From: Centropus unirufus
Taxonomy: Eukaryota > Chordata > Aves > Cuculiformes > Centropidae
Direction: 5' to 3'
Assembly (NCBI GenBank): GCA_013397695.1
Contig: VYZI01000146.1
Coordinates: 362,142-426,141, forward strand
DNA length: 64,000 bases
Numbering within the stretch: position 1 is the stretch's first letter; every line of letters begins with the position of its first letter. A program made the translations under genes and the position numbers. This document shows positions 35,001-47,000 of the stretch, piece by piece. A model generated the notes under the pieces. It searched no databases, was not told where the DNA came from, and worked only from the letters and a program-made list of their open reading frames with translations.

Positions 35001-38000
35001 ACAGCAACTGTTTTGGTACCATTTCTTTAGTAGCTCCTAGTAAGATGCTAATTGTAACTTGCTTGGTTTGTTCTGAATGACCGGCTTTTTAACAAATACC
35101 AGGATGCTTATTTGCACAGACTTGGTGTTAGAGGTTTATAATGTCCTTCAAATGTGGGAGTTGGAAAAAATTGACAGTCTTGAATGTACATCAGCTAAGA
35201 GCCCTTCATTGTGAGTTTGGTTCCAGCGCTTGCTTCCCAGGAAATTGAGCTCCTAAGGCTGCTTAAATGTTTAATATTTTTCAGATGTTTGAATTTTACA
35301 CTTTCTGATTCAAAGGTGATAATTAACAGTGACAGTGCATATGTTCAGATGTTAAGCGGACCTTTCAGTGTGGAGTTAGTGGTCATTACTGTGTGAGCAC
35401 TTGTAGAAAGGTAGGAGATCTTTCCTGGGACCTGCAGGATAACTTAGGCCTTTATTTCATATCCTTACATATGACACGGGGTAGACAGGCTCCTATATGT
35501 TATATCAGGGTATGATGAAGTAGTAGTTTATCTAACACCATCTTTTAATTCTCAAGAGAAAAACCTGCTTGGTTTGTCAGGTAATTCTTCTGCAGTCCTG
35601 AAGGACAATTATTTTCTTTAAACTTGTCTTCTGGTTGCTTTGTTTCTTAATTATATTTGTGAAATATATTTGCTTTACTTCTCCCAACCCTGTCTAATCA
35701 TCAAATATGCCATATTTGAGGCTGAGCCTGAGCAGGTTTGTTTGGTTGAAGAGTCCTTGTGCAATCTGGTTTCATTGGCTTGTTTAATTTTATTTTACAG
35801 CACCTGGAGCTGCATGTTTGGATTGTCACATTTGATGAGATCTTAAAAATAGACAACAAAGTGATCTGACTTTTGGCTGTCTTTAAACGGTGGGGGAAAA
35901 AAGTCTGTGTAAATTATGTACAACCTGCATCCTAATTCCTGTTTTCAAATTAACTTTCTTCCTTGCAACGCATTTGTTTCTGTAAAATCTTGCTTTTTTC
36001 AGTTGAACTGTTGGCTGTCAAGCAGATACTTCTGTTTTGCCAGCTAATTAGCAAAAGATAATGTTAGTAAATAGACATAGTTAAACTTTCTTCAGCGGGA
36101 GTGAAACATGATGGTAAGGTGAGATGCACAGTGGAATTTTTCTGGCATTTAAGTTGATGCTGCCACACAGCTTGTAACGTTGTCTTTTAAAGTTTGACTT
36201 TTAATGAGAGAATGCTGTTCTATATAATGGTCTGTTGATGAGTGATATAAATGAATTTTCACTTTAATTTAATACAAGTGATCTTCTTTCAGACAAGGAA
36301 AGTTAGAGTACAGTAGTGCATACATTGTGAAATGCACCCATAAATCACTTGCGTTGTGTGAACAAAGGAACTGATTATGTATCTCTTAATTCAAAAGAAA
36401 GTTTATTAAAGGGCTAAGTTGAGCCTCCCTGCCCCTCCACCCTGCTTTGCACTGTGTTGCTATAGGGTGCATTTATTTACAGCATGTTGTAGATGCACAC
36501 TATGGCAGTCACCATTCATTATGTGCACTGTGAAATCTTGTGAGGTCGGGTGAATGTTATTTATGTTTTCACTGCATAGGTAGTGTACAAAACATTCCCA
36601 CTGAGACTTAATTTGTATTGATAAAAGCATGCATCGTACCCTGGAAAATTGCAGGTCTGCATAAATTAGTAGCAGTTATTTGGTTATTTCAAGTAACTTG
36701 CACGTAGCAGAAAAATGTTTGGGACCCTGCCTCAGGGTTGGACCTAAAGCTTCTCAACCTCAGTTTGCACGTGCAGGTTAATTATACTCTGCTTGTTTCT
36801 TGCCTGTATGCTTCTGTATCCTTAGTCCTCTCCTCCCCCTTAAAATGGGGCAATAATTTGCTAGTCTGAGAAGGCAGGCTTTTGAGCCCCATTTGTGAGT
36901 GTGAGCTACTGATAAAATTGAAGTAATAATGTATCAAAACCCAGAACTTTCTGACTTGGGGGGGGAATCAAAAGCCAAGTTACAATATTGGAATTTAGTA
37001 AGTTATTTGTTAAAGCTGTCTGCTCCTTTCTAATTTACTATTGAGGCATTGAGCAGATTGCCCTGGTCCGGTCTTCTTTACAGGGATCACTTTATCAAGA
37101 ATAAGTGTCACTGGAATCATAAAATAGTGCTGTGTCCCAAGAGATGATCTGGTGATTATGTAAGGAATTTCGCAGATTTTTTTTTTTTTTTCTTGTAGCT
37201 GCTGCACTAGAGACTACATTTTTTTTGTTTTTGTTGTACTATTAAGGGAAATAACAAAAAAAGGCAGTTGGCTGCAGATGTTATTTTTTTCTGCAAAAAA
37301 GTTATTAAAATAGTATTTTTTTAAAAAAGTTGTATCATTATGTGAATTGCTGTTTTTTGACCAGGTATTTGTGTGTGTTAGTCATCAGTGTTGCATATTT
37401 TTCCATTCTAGCACTTGTATTTTTATGTCTACTGGACTTAATAGGGTTTTTTTGGCCTGTTTTCTGATTTTTGATCACTGTTACCCCATGAAAGGGATAT
37501 GTTTGCTCATTTAGTTTATGCTTTGAGTTATTTAAACACGATATTTATAAATTCTGTGAGAGTTTGTAGACAAGAAGCTATTGTAGAAATTCTTGGTGAT
37601 CCCAACCCTCAAAGAATTTGTGGTGGTTTAGAAGTATCCCTCACTGATACAGTTTTACTACTAAAATCTATAGTAGTTTTATTTTTTAAGGTTTTGAAAA
37701 CTGACCAGAGCAGGAACACGGTAAACGTGTAAGCCTTAAAAGAGGCACCTAAAAGTCCTTGATGCTATCTTTTCCTTTTCAGTGCATTCCAGATCTTAGC
37801 CTTGGAGGTTGGGTCTGGATTAGGTCAAAGCAATTAAATCATTTCAAGTAAATAAAGCATCTGGTAAAAAAGGCTCCTTGTCATACTCTGTTTCCATCAA
37901 AATGCTCTCTTTATGTGGAGCGTGGAGCATCGGGATGGAAGAGGTGAGCTCTGCCATTGCGAGTCACTTCTGAAGGGGCATCACCATTGCAACAAAAAAT

Positions 38001-41000
38001 GGATGCTTGAAAAGTAGATTTGCCTATTGTACCTCAATCCAACTTGCCTTTTTTTTGTCTCCTGCCTGACCTTTGGCAAAGTGCTTCTTTTCATCATGTT
38101 TTTTTTCCTTATTATTGATTAGGAATTGCCATTTTTCTCTTCCAGTTGTTTTAAAAATACAAAATGGGAGAAAAATACTCAAAAGCATATTCTGTTTCTG
38201 TCATGTATACCTGAGATACATGACAAGAAATTGCTTCCCTCTGCATGGCTTTAAGTGAAATTGGCCTCTTAAATAGGGAGAATGGAAGGAAAAGATATGT
38301 AAATTCCAAATGGAAAGTTCTCCTTATTAATGAGAAAATGTATCATGCAAGTAATTTATCAATTTGAGTCAGCAGGATGAGCATAGTAAATTATTTATTG
38401 AAGTTTAAATGAAATCTTTTCATACATTAATTTGAAAAACAAGTTTGCAGACACTAGTAACCAACATTGTAATATACATCGTTAGAGGATTGACTTGCAG
38501 GAGAAATGGATTATTGCTATACTCTTTTAATATCTTCTGGTTTTGAGTGAAAAGTATATACTTCATTTAATGAGCTATTAATATTAACCAGGAGTGCTGT
38601 TCTATCTGTGTGTGGTGGAATACATAAAAAGTAAAAATGCTGCTGTGCGTGCTACATAAATTAAATGCAAGTGCAAAGCTGGTGTGCTAACAGACTATGC
38701 AAATGTGGCTTTTCCTAAATAGTAAATATATTCATCTGGATGGAATAACACTCTGGAAAAAGGAAAGTAGCAGGGAAGTCTATTTGTTTACTGTCTAGCT
38801 CTGCCACTGTGTTGAGTGGGTGAACTTTGAAAACTACTGGTTCCAAAACTGCGCTGTAGAGTTTTCTTATGCAGTACATCACGAAGTGGCAACCGGGCTG
38901 CTTGAGCAGTGTTCACAGGGGAAACAAATGTTTGCCCAAGTTCCTTACTCAGCAGAAGGAAAACAGAAGTACGAATGTGTAGTTTCATTGAGATTTGAAC
39001 TGTGTTTGGACTTTTTGGTGTTGCAATTGGAGACGGAAGATAAACCAGCCTATCTTCTGTATAGCACCCTCTGTATGCATGGACTGATCCTGTGCTTTTG
39101 AGCATTGAAGTGGATTTGAAAGGGTTCAGGTGTTCTTTGCTGTGCACAAAACTACCAGTAAAATAAAATTAAAAAAAATAGATGGGACTTAGAAGTGAAA
39201 CCAAATTGTACTATGAGGACTCTTGTTTTTTTAACATGCCATTTACATTGATGGCTTGTGTGCAGTATGTTGTCTGCATGTTACTTCACAACTTGGCTGG
39301 TCCCCAGCTCCTTCCGACCTGTAGGAGTGAATCCTCAGTTGGTGTTCCACAAGTATAGTGACATTCTGTACACCACAACAGTTTTGCAAAGAAATAAAAT
39401 GCCTTCTGCTTTGCTTTTTGTCTGTGTGTCATTTCATACTGTCAATGCAGCCCATTTTGATACATATTCACGGGCAGCCATGTCATCTTAATTCCTTGCT
39501 TCTCGCATGTACCTGCGTTTTCCCAAAGAGGTCAAGGTATTAAATAAATCTCTGCAGAAAATGCATGAGGAGAACAGAAAACTGCTGTGTGAAATTTTAC
39601 CATCATAATCCATATTCGCCAATTTTCCAGCCAGATGCTGGAAAAGTATTGGTGATTTGCCTTTTGAGGAATCATAAAAGTACTGGATGGGAGATTATTC
39701 ACTTCTCTTCCTTCGCTGAATTAACAGTACTGTATTTTTACCATAGAACTTGGGGAAATATTTTCAGCAGCATAAGTCACAGATAAGTTTTCATGGATTA
39801 GAAATTTCCATCTTCCTGCCTTTTGTTGTCTTTTGTAGCAATAGTTGCAGAATAGAAACTAATTCTTGTACAGGTTGGAAACTTGAATAGGTTTTTGGTA
39901 TTTATTCCTAACGATTGTAACATTTATGCCAAACGGTATTAATTCGGACAAAACATCTATTTATGGGGTTTGAAATACAGCAGTTTGTGCTCTTTTTTTA
40001 GTGTACTACAAGACTTAATCGGGTGTTTCTCCAAGATAATGATAAAGTATTTTCTCTGAAGAATTTGGGGAGTACGATTTAGCAAACCTAAAGCCAGGTT
40101 TAATTATAAATCAGTGCTTCAGAATGTCTTGACCCTGACTGAAGGGACACCATCAGTTCCTGACAAAGGTCTGGGATCTGAACTGGAGGGGGTAAAAACT
40201 GAATATAATCATCATTTCTGCTGCAAGCCAAATGAGGCATGACCCATATGGTAAAATTCCCAACTGTGGTAATGAGGTGAAAGTTAAATAAAAAAAAATA
40301 ATATTTAGCTGTGTCTTCTGTTGGGCAGTACTTGTTTCCTCCTGGAAATCTTGTAAGAGTTACCCTAAAGTTTGTTAGGAGCTTGGTGGGCATCTTTGTT
40401 TGAACTGAGGTTTTCACAGCCTCCCTGGTGTGTGGTCCTGCCCTCCCAAGCAGTGGTGGTGATAGACCATCTCCAAACCCTTCCTAAGCATCAGGCAGCA
40501 GTATAAATCCCCCTAGAAGATGCGTATTTCATAGCTCTGTGGTTGGAAGTTGCCCATTCTGCTTCTCAGCAGGGTACTAGCCGCTTGGATAAGTACTCAT
40601 TGCTCCCCTGTCCCTTAGGGGGTTTGTAGAGAGGAGATCCTTCCCAGCCCCCTGTCCCACAAAACCAAGACAGCCAACCTGGCCCCCTGATTAAGACGTT
40701 GCTTTCCTAAGAAATTAACAGTTGGAGATGGTTATGATTTTGATCAAATCAAGTCCAGAAAGGTAATACATGATCTTGGCAACTGAGTTCTGCTGGGTAT
40801 TTTGCTTTACTTTGTGTTTCTGTACATAAAGAAGAGAATTCTCCCTGAAGACTGCCTTCTGGGGCCTGAGGACTTTTTATGTTTTTATTATATTTTTGAA
40901 TTTTTGTAATAAGTGAAGCTGCCACCAGCAGAGCTCTAAGGACATTTATTTGTTTTTGCATAACAGGATGTTCTGTGAACCTTTCACTCAAAACCAAATG

Positions 41001-44000
41001 GGCTTGCTTTCTTTGATTCTAGAAATTTTAACGTAGTTTGTAAAAGAATAACTGGAGTTGTAACTAATTAGTTAAACTTTTTCTTCTATGTGATAACGAT
41101 GACTTTAAATAAATCAAAATGGTGATTTCTTAGTAGCTTGTACATGGGTTTCCAAAGATCTGGCCTGTTTTAAGAGTCAAGAGACAGCTGGTCTCTCCAG
41201 TCACTAAGGAGCCTTTTTTTCACTTTTTAGCAGTAACAAGGGGTTTGCATTTTCGCAGCAGAGTGGTTGCTTTTTTTTTACTTTTTTTTTAATGAGGTTT
41301 CAGAATATGTCCTAAACATTGGCTAGTCAAATACATAGAGGCAGAGCACTCTTACTGGCCTGTAAGATAGGGGGAAATAAGTTCATTTCTTATAATGTCT
41401 GAAATAGATGTGAACTTGAAGGAAATCATGAAAAAAAAAAAGAAAATGAGCTGTGGTTGGTTGTTTTGTTGCCTTTTTTTTTTTTTCAAGGCAGGGCTTT
41501 TTTAGAGGATCTGTGACACTGGGGGCTCGCTGCAATGGGGTGAGTGTAGCTCCACGGGAATCACGTGAGCGATGGACCTTGGCTATGTTTGTGTTCACAT
41601 TTAAATGCTTTGCAGGGTCAAAACTTGCAGGCACAAACACGGCTGGAATGGCCACCTATAATAATTGGAATTCCAACTGGGACTGGACAGAAGATGTGCA
41701 GCAAAGATGAAGGGCACTTGCCTTGTAAAGTACGCTCCGTTTATTTCCATAAAGGCTTGGAGAAACTTGGAGGGCAAATTGAGCAGGAAGGATGACACTT
41801 TGCTGTCAGTGCCCCTAACATAATTAGTGTATCCGCAATCAGTAGAGCATGTAGTTTGTGTGACAGACTGTCCCGTGGGCAGATCCTCTGCTGCAGGAGC
41901 AAATGTGGGCTAATGGAATAACCCCATGGATCTACCCATGGATACCTTCTGGAAATTTTCTCCTCGAGGACCCATCTCAGGTTCTACTCGTACATCTGCT
42001 GTGGTTGTTCCTGTAGGCAATGCTGAGAAGGACGGGGCAGAATGTCTGGAGGAGATTGCAAACCTGCATCCAGAAAGGCAGATGAGGGTCCCTCGCACTG
42101 GCCTTTTGAGAGCTTACTGCACATTTGCATCTCGCCTCGGTTGTGTAAATCTGCTCCAGAAGAAGAGTTGGAAGCCAGTTTCAGACCTACTAGATGTTAG
42201 GTGTAGGAAGAAGAACTTGGTTTCCATTTTGGAGTGACTACAGCGGTGACAAATGGAAGAGCTCTTAGTTAGAAGGGATTTGTATTAGTCTGACTCGTTA
42301 ATCAGAGCACTTCATTCAATTGGAAATGTGCTTTCAACGGAAAGGGTTTATGGATACCTGTTCTTTACAGCATATTTTTAGCAATTTGAGTGCTAGCTCC
42401 AGAAGTAAAAGGCAAGTAGAAGACTAAATGGAATATTAGTTTCAGATTAGCATCCCTGTGATTGAAAAAATGGTCATAATTTGTTTTGTTTTGCACTACC
42501 ACAAAGGTAGCTTAGTCCTACCGGCACTATGGATCTCTTCCCTTTCAGAATTTAAGGCTGCCATGTGTGGACCATTTTACACATTTTGTGCAGTATATAC
42601 TATATTATATACTCTTTTTTCTGTTAGTACATTTGTCAAAAATTTTGAAATTCAGTGTTGTTGAGCTTGGGTTTTGATTTGGTTTTTTTCGTTTTTTTTT
42701 TTTTTTGGCAGAAAATACAGAAGATTTGTTAAGCGGTGGGACAAGAAGCAGTACTATAAAATTTATTTTCAAATGTTTAGAATCCTCTAGGATGTTTTAA
42801 AGGACTTGTCTTTAATTAAAAGTGCCGTACGCTTAGTAAAAATCCATGTTTGTTGAGAAATTGATTTCCCCCCCTTAAAAAAAGGAAAGCTGTGAGTTTT
42901 CTTGTATGGGGTAAATGTCACTCTGTTTATATCTTAGCTTTACTGCAAGTCAGGACTTGTACTATTGCTCTAGGTTGTCATAGAAACGCAGCTAACTGTC
43001 ATCTCAACTCAGGCTGCTGATGGTTTTATTTGTAGGTTTTCAGGATTATTAAAATTTAACAAAAATTATTGATTTGCTTTTTATTAACACTGGCTTCTGT
43101 TTACTTTAGAAGTTCAGATGGCATGAAAGGTTTTCCTGGTAGAAAAATACCTTTAAAGTTATTAAACTCTGATACTCTGAATAAGAAATCATCAAATGAA
43201 TTTAATATATGAGGTAATCTGAAGCAGTAGAGAAATCTTACATTTTTGCAAATCACCTTTTTCATTTCATTTTGTTTTCAGCAAGGTTCTCCCACCATTT
43301 CAATTCACCTTTTAGCTTGACTTTTATTTAACATAAAAGATACCTGTCAAGAAAGCGTGAAATGGGTACATCATCGTGCCTAATATTTGAAGTTTTCATT
43401 TTATTTGCTTTTCCTGAAGCCTGGCAGAATGCTTCAGTGCACTGACTCTGGAAAGTATATAGTTTTTGTATATGCATGTGCAGGAAAAATTACTTAGTTT
43501 TCACTCATAAATAACACAGGCAAAACTTATTTACAGTAACTTTATCTAATGGCCCATGGATGAATGCCTTTATGCAAACTACTCAAGAGACCAGAATTAA
43601 CTTTTCACGTTGGTTGCACATTTGATGTCCAGACTCCTGCAACATGTGGGATCTTATAAAAACTAGATGACTGGAGTTCAATTTTTACTTTTATGAATTT
43701 ATTCAATGATTGCCCGGGCATTTCAAGTGTAATCTTTGTAAGCAATGCATTAAATTCAGTAATGTATTAATTGCTGTAAAATGGATGCATATTTCCTTAT
43801 GCCCTTCTTCCATCACATGTGCATCTTTTTCTTTGACTTTATCTCCTCCCTCTACCCTCTAGTCATTTATTAAGGGTCTGTAGGCGCAAGGAATTTGGCT
43901 GATTTATATACAGCTCTGTAATTTGACATTGTCATTCTGTCTAGTAGCAACTTTGTTCGGTGTTAGATTTACTGAATAAAATTGTTTCTTTGTGGACATT

Positions 44001-47000
44001 TTGACACCTCACTTCAGACTGCTACGTCATGGACTGCTGACATCCCTATATTAATCTCATTTGTATTCTGCCATAAAACTCTCAAATAAGATTTTAAAAC
44101 AACCTTTCTTTGCAGCATATTTATATAGGTGTGGGGCTAAATATTGGAACTTTCCATAGGTCCCACGTGGCTTTTATGTGTTTTTTAAGAAGGTACATAC
44201 AAATTATCATGTGTGATGGTGACATGCGTAGTAAATGGCTGTAGTTCTTAACTCAGGAAGGACTGGTTTGAGTACTCCAAAGGCAGTTTAAGCAAAATAT
44301 CTGTTGCTAATATGTTAACATGTCTCTCTACCAAATTTATTTTTCTCCTCATTATCTACAAGAAAATGTTGCACCAATATAGTTCTTCTTCCATAGGCTG
44401 GCAATGTACGTTTTTTATTTTCTATTCTAGGGACTGGAGAGCAATCGTTATTGGGAAGCTCCTTTATGAGAGCAATGCACTGGTGTATGCTGGTTGCTTA
44501 GAAATGAAAGACGATTTCTGTAGGAAACACACTCAATCTTGGTGTGTTCATGAAAACTAACGGCGAGTGTAGGAGGCAGTGCAGGGGTGCAGTTTCCCAG
44601 TAAAGACCAAGAAATGCATATGGGTTTGTGTAGGTCTATGCATGTAGAGTATTAGCTGAGGCTTCCTGAAGCTTATGGAATCTCTCCATGGCATTGTACT
44701 TCAATAAACCATCTGTTACAGATAGATGCCCATGACCAGAGAAGTATTTTGCACCCTGGATTATTTTTTTTTCCTAAGAAGTAAACATGTTGGGTGTTCA
44801 TTGATCAAGGAATTTGTTCCTTGTGTTTCTTAGCTCAATCTCTTTTTTTCTTCTCTCTGGGCTATTGATGCATCCTCTGCATCTAAGTAATGATTGAGTG
44901 ATAATACCTAATGTACTTGAAAAGAAAAACAGCAGAAAGCTTGGGTATTTACCAGAGGGAGTAATTAACACCCAGAAGATACAGCTGATCCATAGGAATA
45001 TGCTGTGCCCAGATCATTTTACCAAACAGTTTGGCAGCAACATATTTATACTCTTTTTTTTTTTCTTTTTTTTTTTTTTAAGCATAAACCCATTGGTGTG
45101 GTTTATATAATTAACTTATTGCTAGTGGATTCTTTTTATTTTCGTTCACAGCATTTTGCCTCTATCCTTCCTACAGAGGTGCAGCATCTTGTAAAGGTCT
45201 TGAAGTTTCTTGTAACCTGCATGCTTCAGCTTAAAGTTAATTGTGGCTACAGTGGCACTTTATCATCATCTGTTTTTTCATATCCATCCTTTTTATATTT
45301 TCCTTCTAAATTGGGAATGACTAACTTTATGTCACAAAGTACACATGTACATGTTTTCCTGCTTTTTAGATATCAACTAAGTGCCTCTTATGGCTGAATT
45401 AATATGCTGTTACACAGTCTTTGTTTGCACCCAGAATTTTGGAGTAAAAAGAGATCAATAACAAAAATGCACAACCCAAGCTCTCTCCAGTGATAAAAAT
45501 GTGAAAATTTGGCTTTTGATTGTAATGGCTGTTAAGAAATAGCAGTGATCCATCTCTGCTTGTTGCTGTGTGATAGTTTTGAGCTATCTGGTTTTTATTC
45601 GATATAAACTTCTAAATGTTTCTTTTTTCTCTTGCACCCTTTTCCTTACACTCCTAAAAATTTAGGAGGATGAGAGTGAAGAAGAACCCAAGCTGAAATA
45701 TGAACGGCTTTCTAATGGAGTGACTGAAATTCTCCAGAAGGATGCAGCCAGCTGCATGACGGTGCATGAAAAGGTATTACGTGACCAGGGCAGAGGTAGA
45801 GGTAGAACTTCTGCTTGGTTTTATATATGTAACTGTGCTTATTATACATCAATGTATTTGTGCGTGGAATTGCTGCCAACTCACGCGGTGCAGTGCAAGC
45901 CAACACTAATATAAACAAAATTCATGGTAAACCTGTGTTGAACAGTCACACTTTCTCAGTGAGAATATCAGGTGAGGATTCAAGGTGCAGTCATTTGTTA
46001 GATGAGGTGTTTACATAAGCTGCTTGGCAAACGCTCACTCCATTTTAATTACGGGCAGTATTATGAACTAGAATTGGGATACAGTTCCAACTTTGTTTTC
46101 TTCAGAAAGGAAATTGGTGTATCATATGCTTAGGTGTACAGCCTGAGGACTTGATCGTGTTGGGGCCAGCTTAGCATATATTCAGGTGTGGAAGACAACT
46201 AAGCTTCTGTTGGTACAGTGTGAAGGAATGTAATTACAATATTCCATTTTTTTTCGTTGCTTCTTTCGAGGGGATTTCATTTAGCCCTTCTCCGATTAAA
46301 TACATTAAAAACAAGAAGGAAATGCATGTGCTCTAATACTGGTTAGGTTTGAGACAATAAAAGGAGGAAGTGGTGGAAAATGCAAAGTAAGGAAACTACA
46401 AAGAATATTCCTTTGTTCTTACGAGGAAGAAACTTCATATGTTTCTTTACTGCTATAAGCAATTGCTTTTTATTTTCTGAGGTTCCTTCTCTTTCATTAA
46501 TACTGAAGAATGTTTTAAAATATTGAGGAGCGCTGAAGCATCTGAAAATACGAGTTAATGATTTGTCAAGTAACTATTAGTATATAAAACATAATAGCTG
46601 TTTTCTGAATGTATAATTTTTCACGGCTGGTAATAACTCCTTAGCAGTTATTGTTGAGGGATCTATCTCTATTATTTGGCTGTATTTTTAGATTGACTTG
46701 TGCTGTGTTTCTTTTACTCAAAGGACTGTTGCCATGGCTCAAGAGGCTCTTAAGATGAAGCTTGTATTTTAACCGTGCGAATGAAAACAATAAGTCTTTT
46801 TAAAATGCTTTTTGACAACTTAGAATTGCACAGATATTTGGAAAATTGGCAAGCATTTTGTACTGGTCTTTGCCCTGTTTATATTACCTTCTTTTCCTGA
46901 GCCTCAGGTAAATTTTGAAAGCTGAGAGATGAACAGGATTTGGTTTTTTTTTAAGGATGTGCACAGACAGAGCTTTAGTACAATAGTGTCACAAAGAGGG

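Larger units (their letters stand above)
32811..45665 (+). other. VPS41: VPS41 intron 2
   Basis: 12855 bp, donor gtaagc, acceptor 'aaaaatttag', whose last bases are not pyrimidine-rich although a better tract lies 15-45 bases upstream. Mostly AT-rich and unique-looking, with T-runs on the sense strand. No old LINE or SINE was recognised. The only distinct block is the CpG-enriched segment at 41510-42240. A small block at 33250-33830 is also GC-richer than its surroundings, with no recognised content. Confidence 0.85.

Noticed and set aside
40100..40417. A 105-codon minus-strand open frame in intron 2
   Set aside because: No recognisable domain, no splice or promoter context, and composition typical of chance frames in AT-rich DNA.
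45051..45080. Long T-runs as possible retroelement poly-A tails (minus strand)
   Set aside because: No retroelement or processed gene body, and no target-site duplication, was seen next to this or the other T-runs checked by eye.
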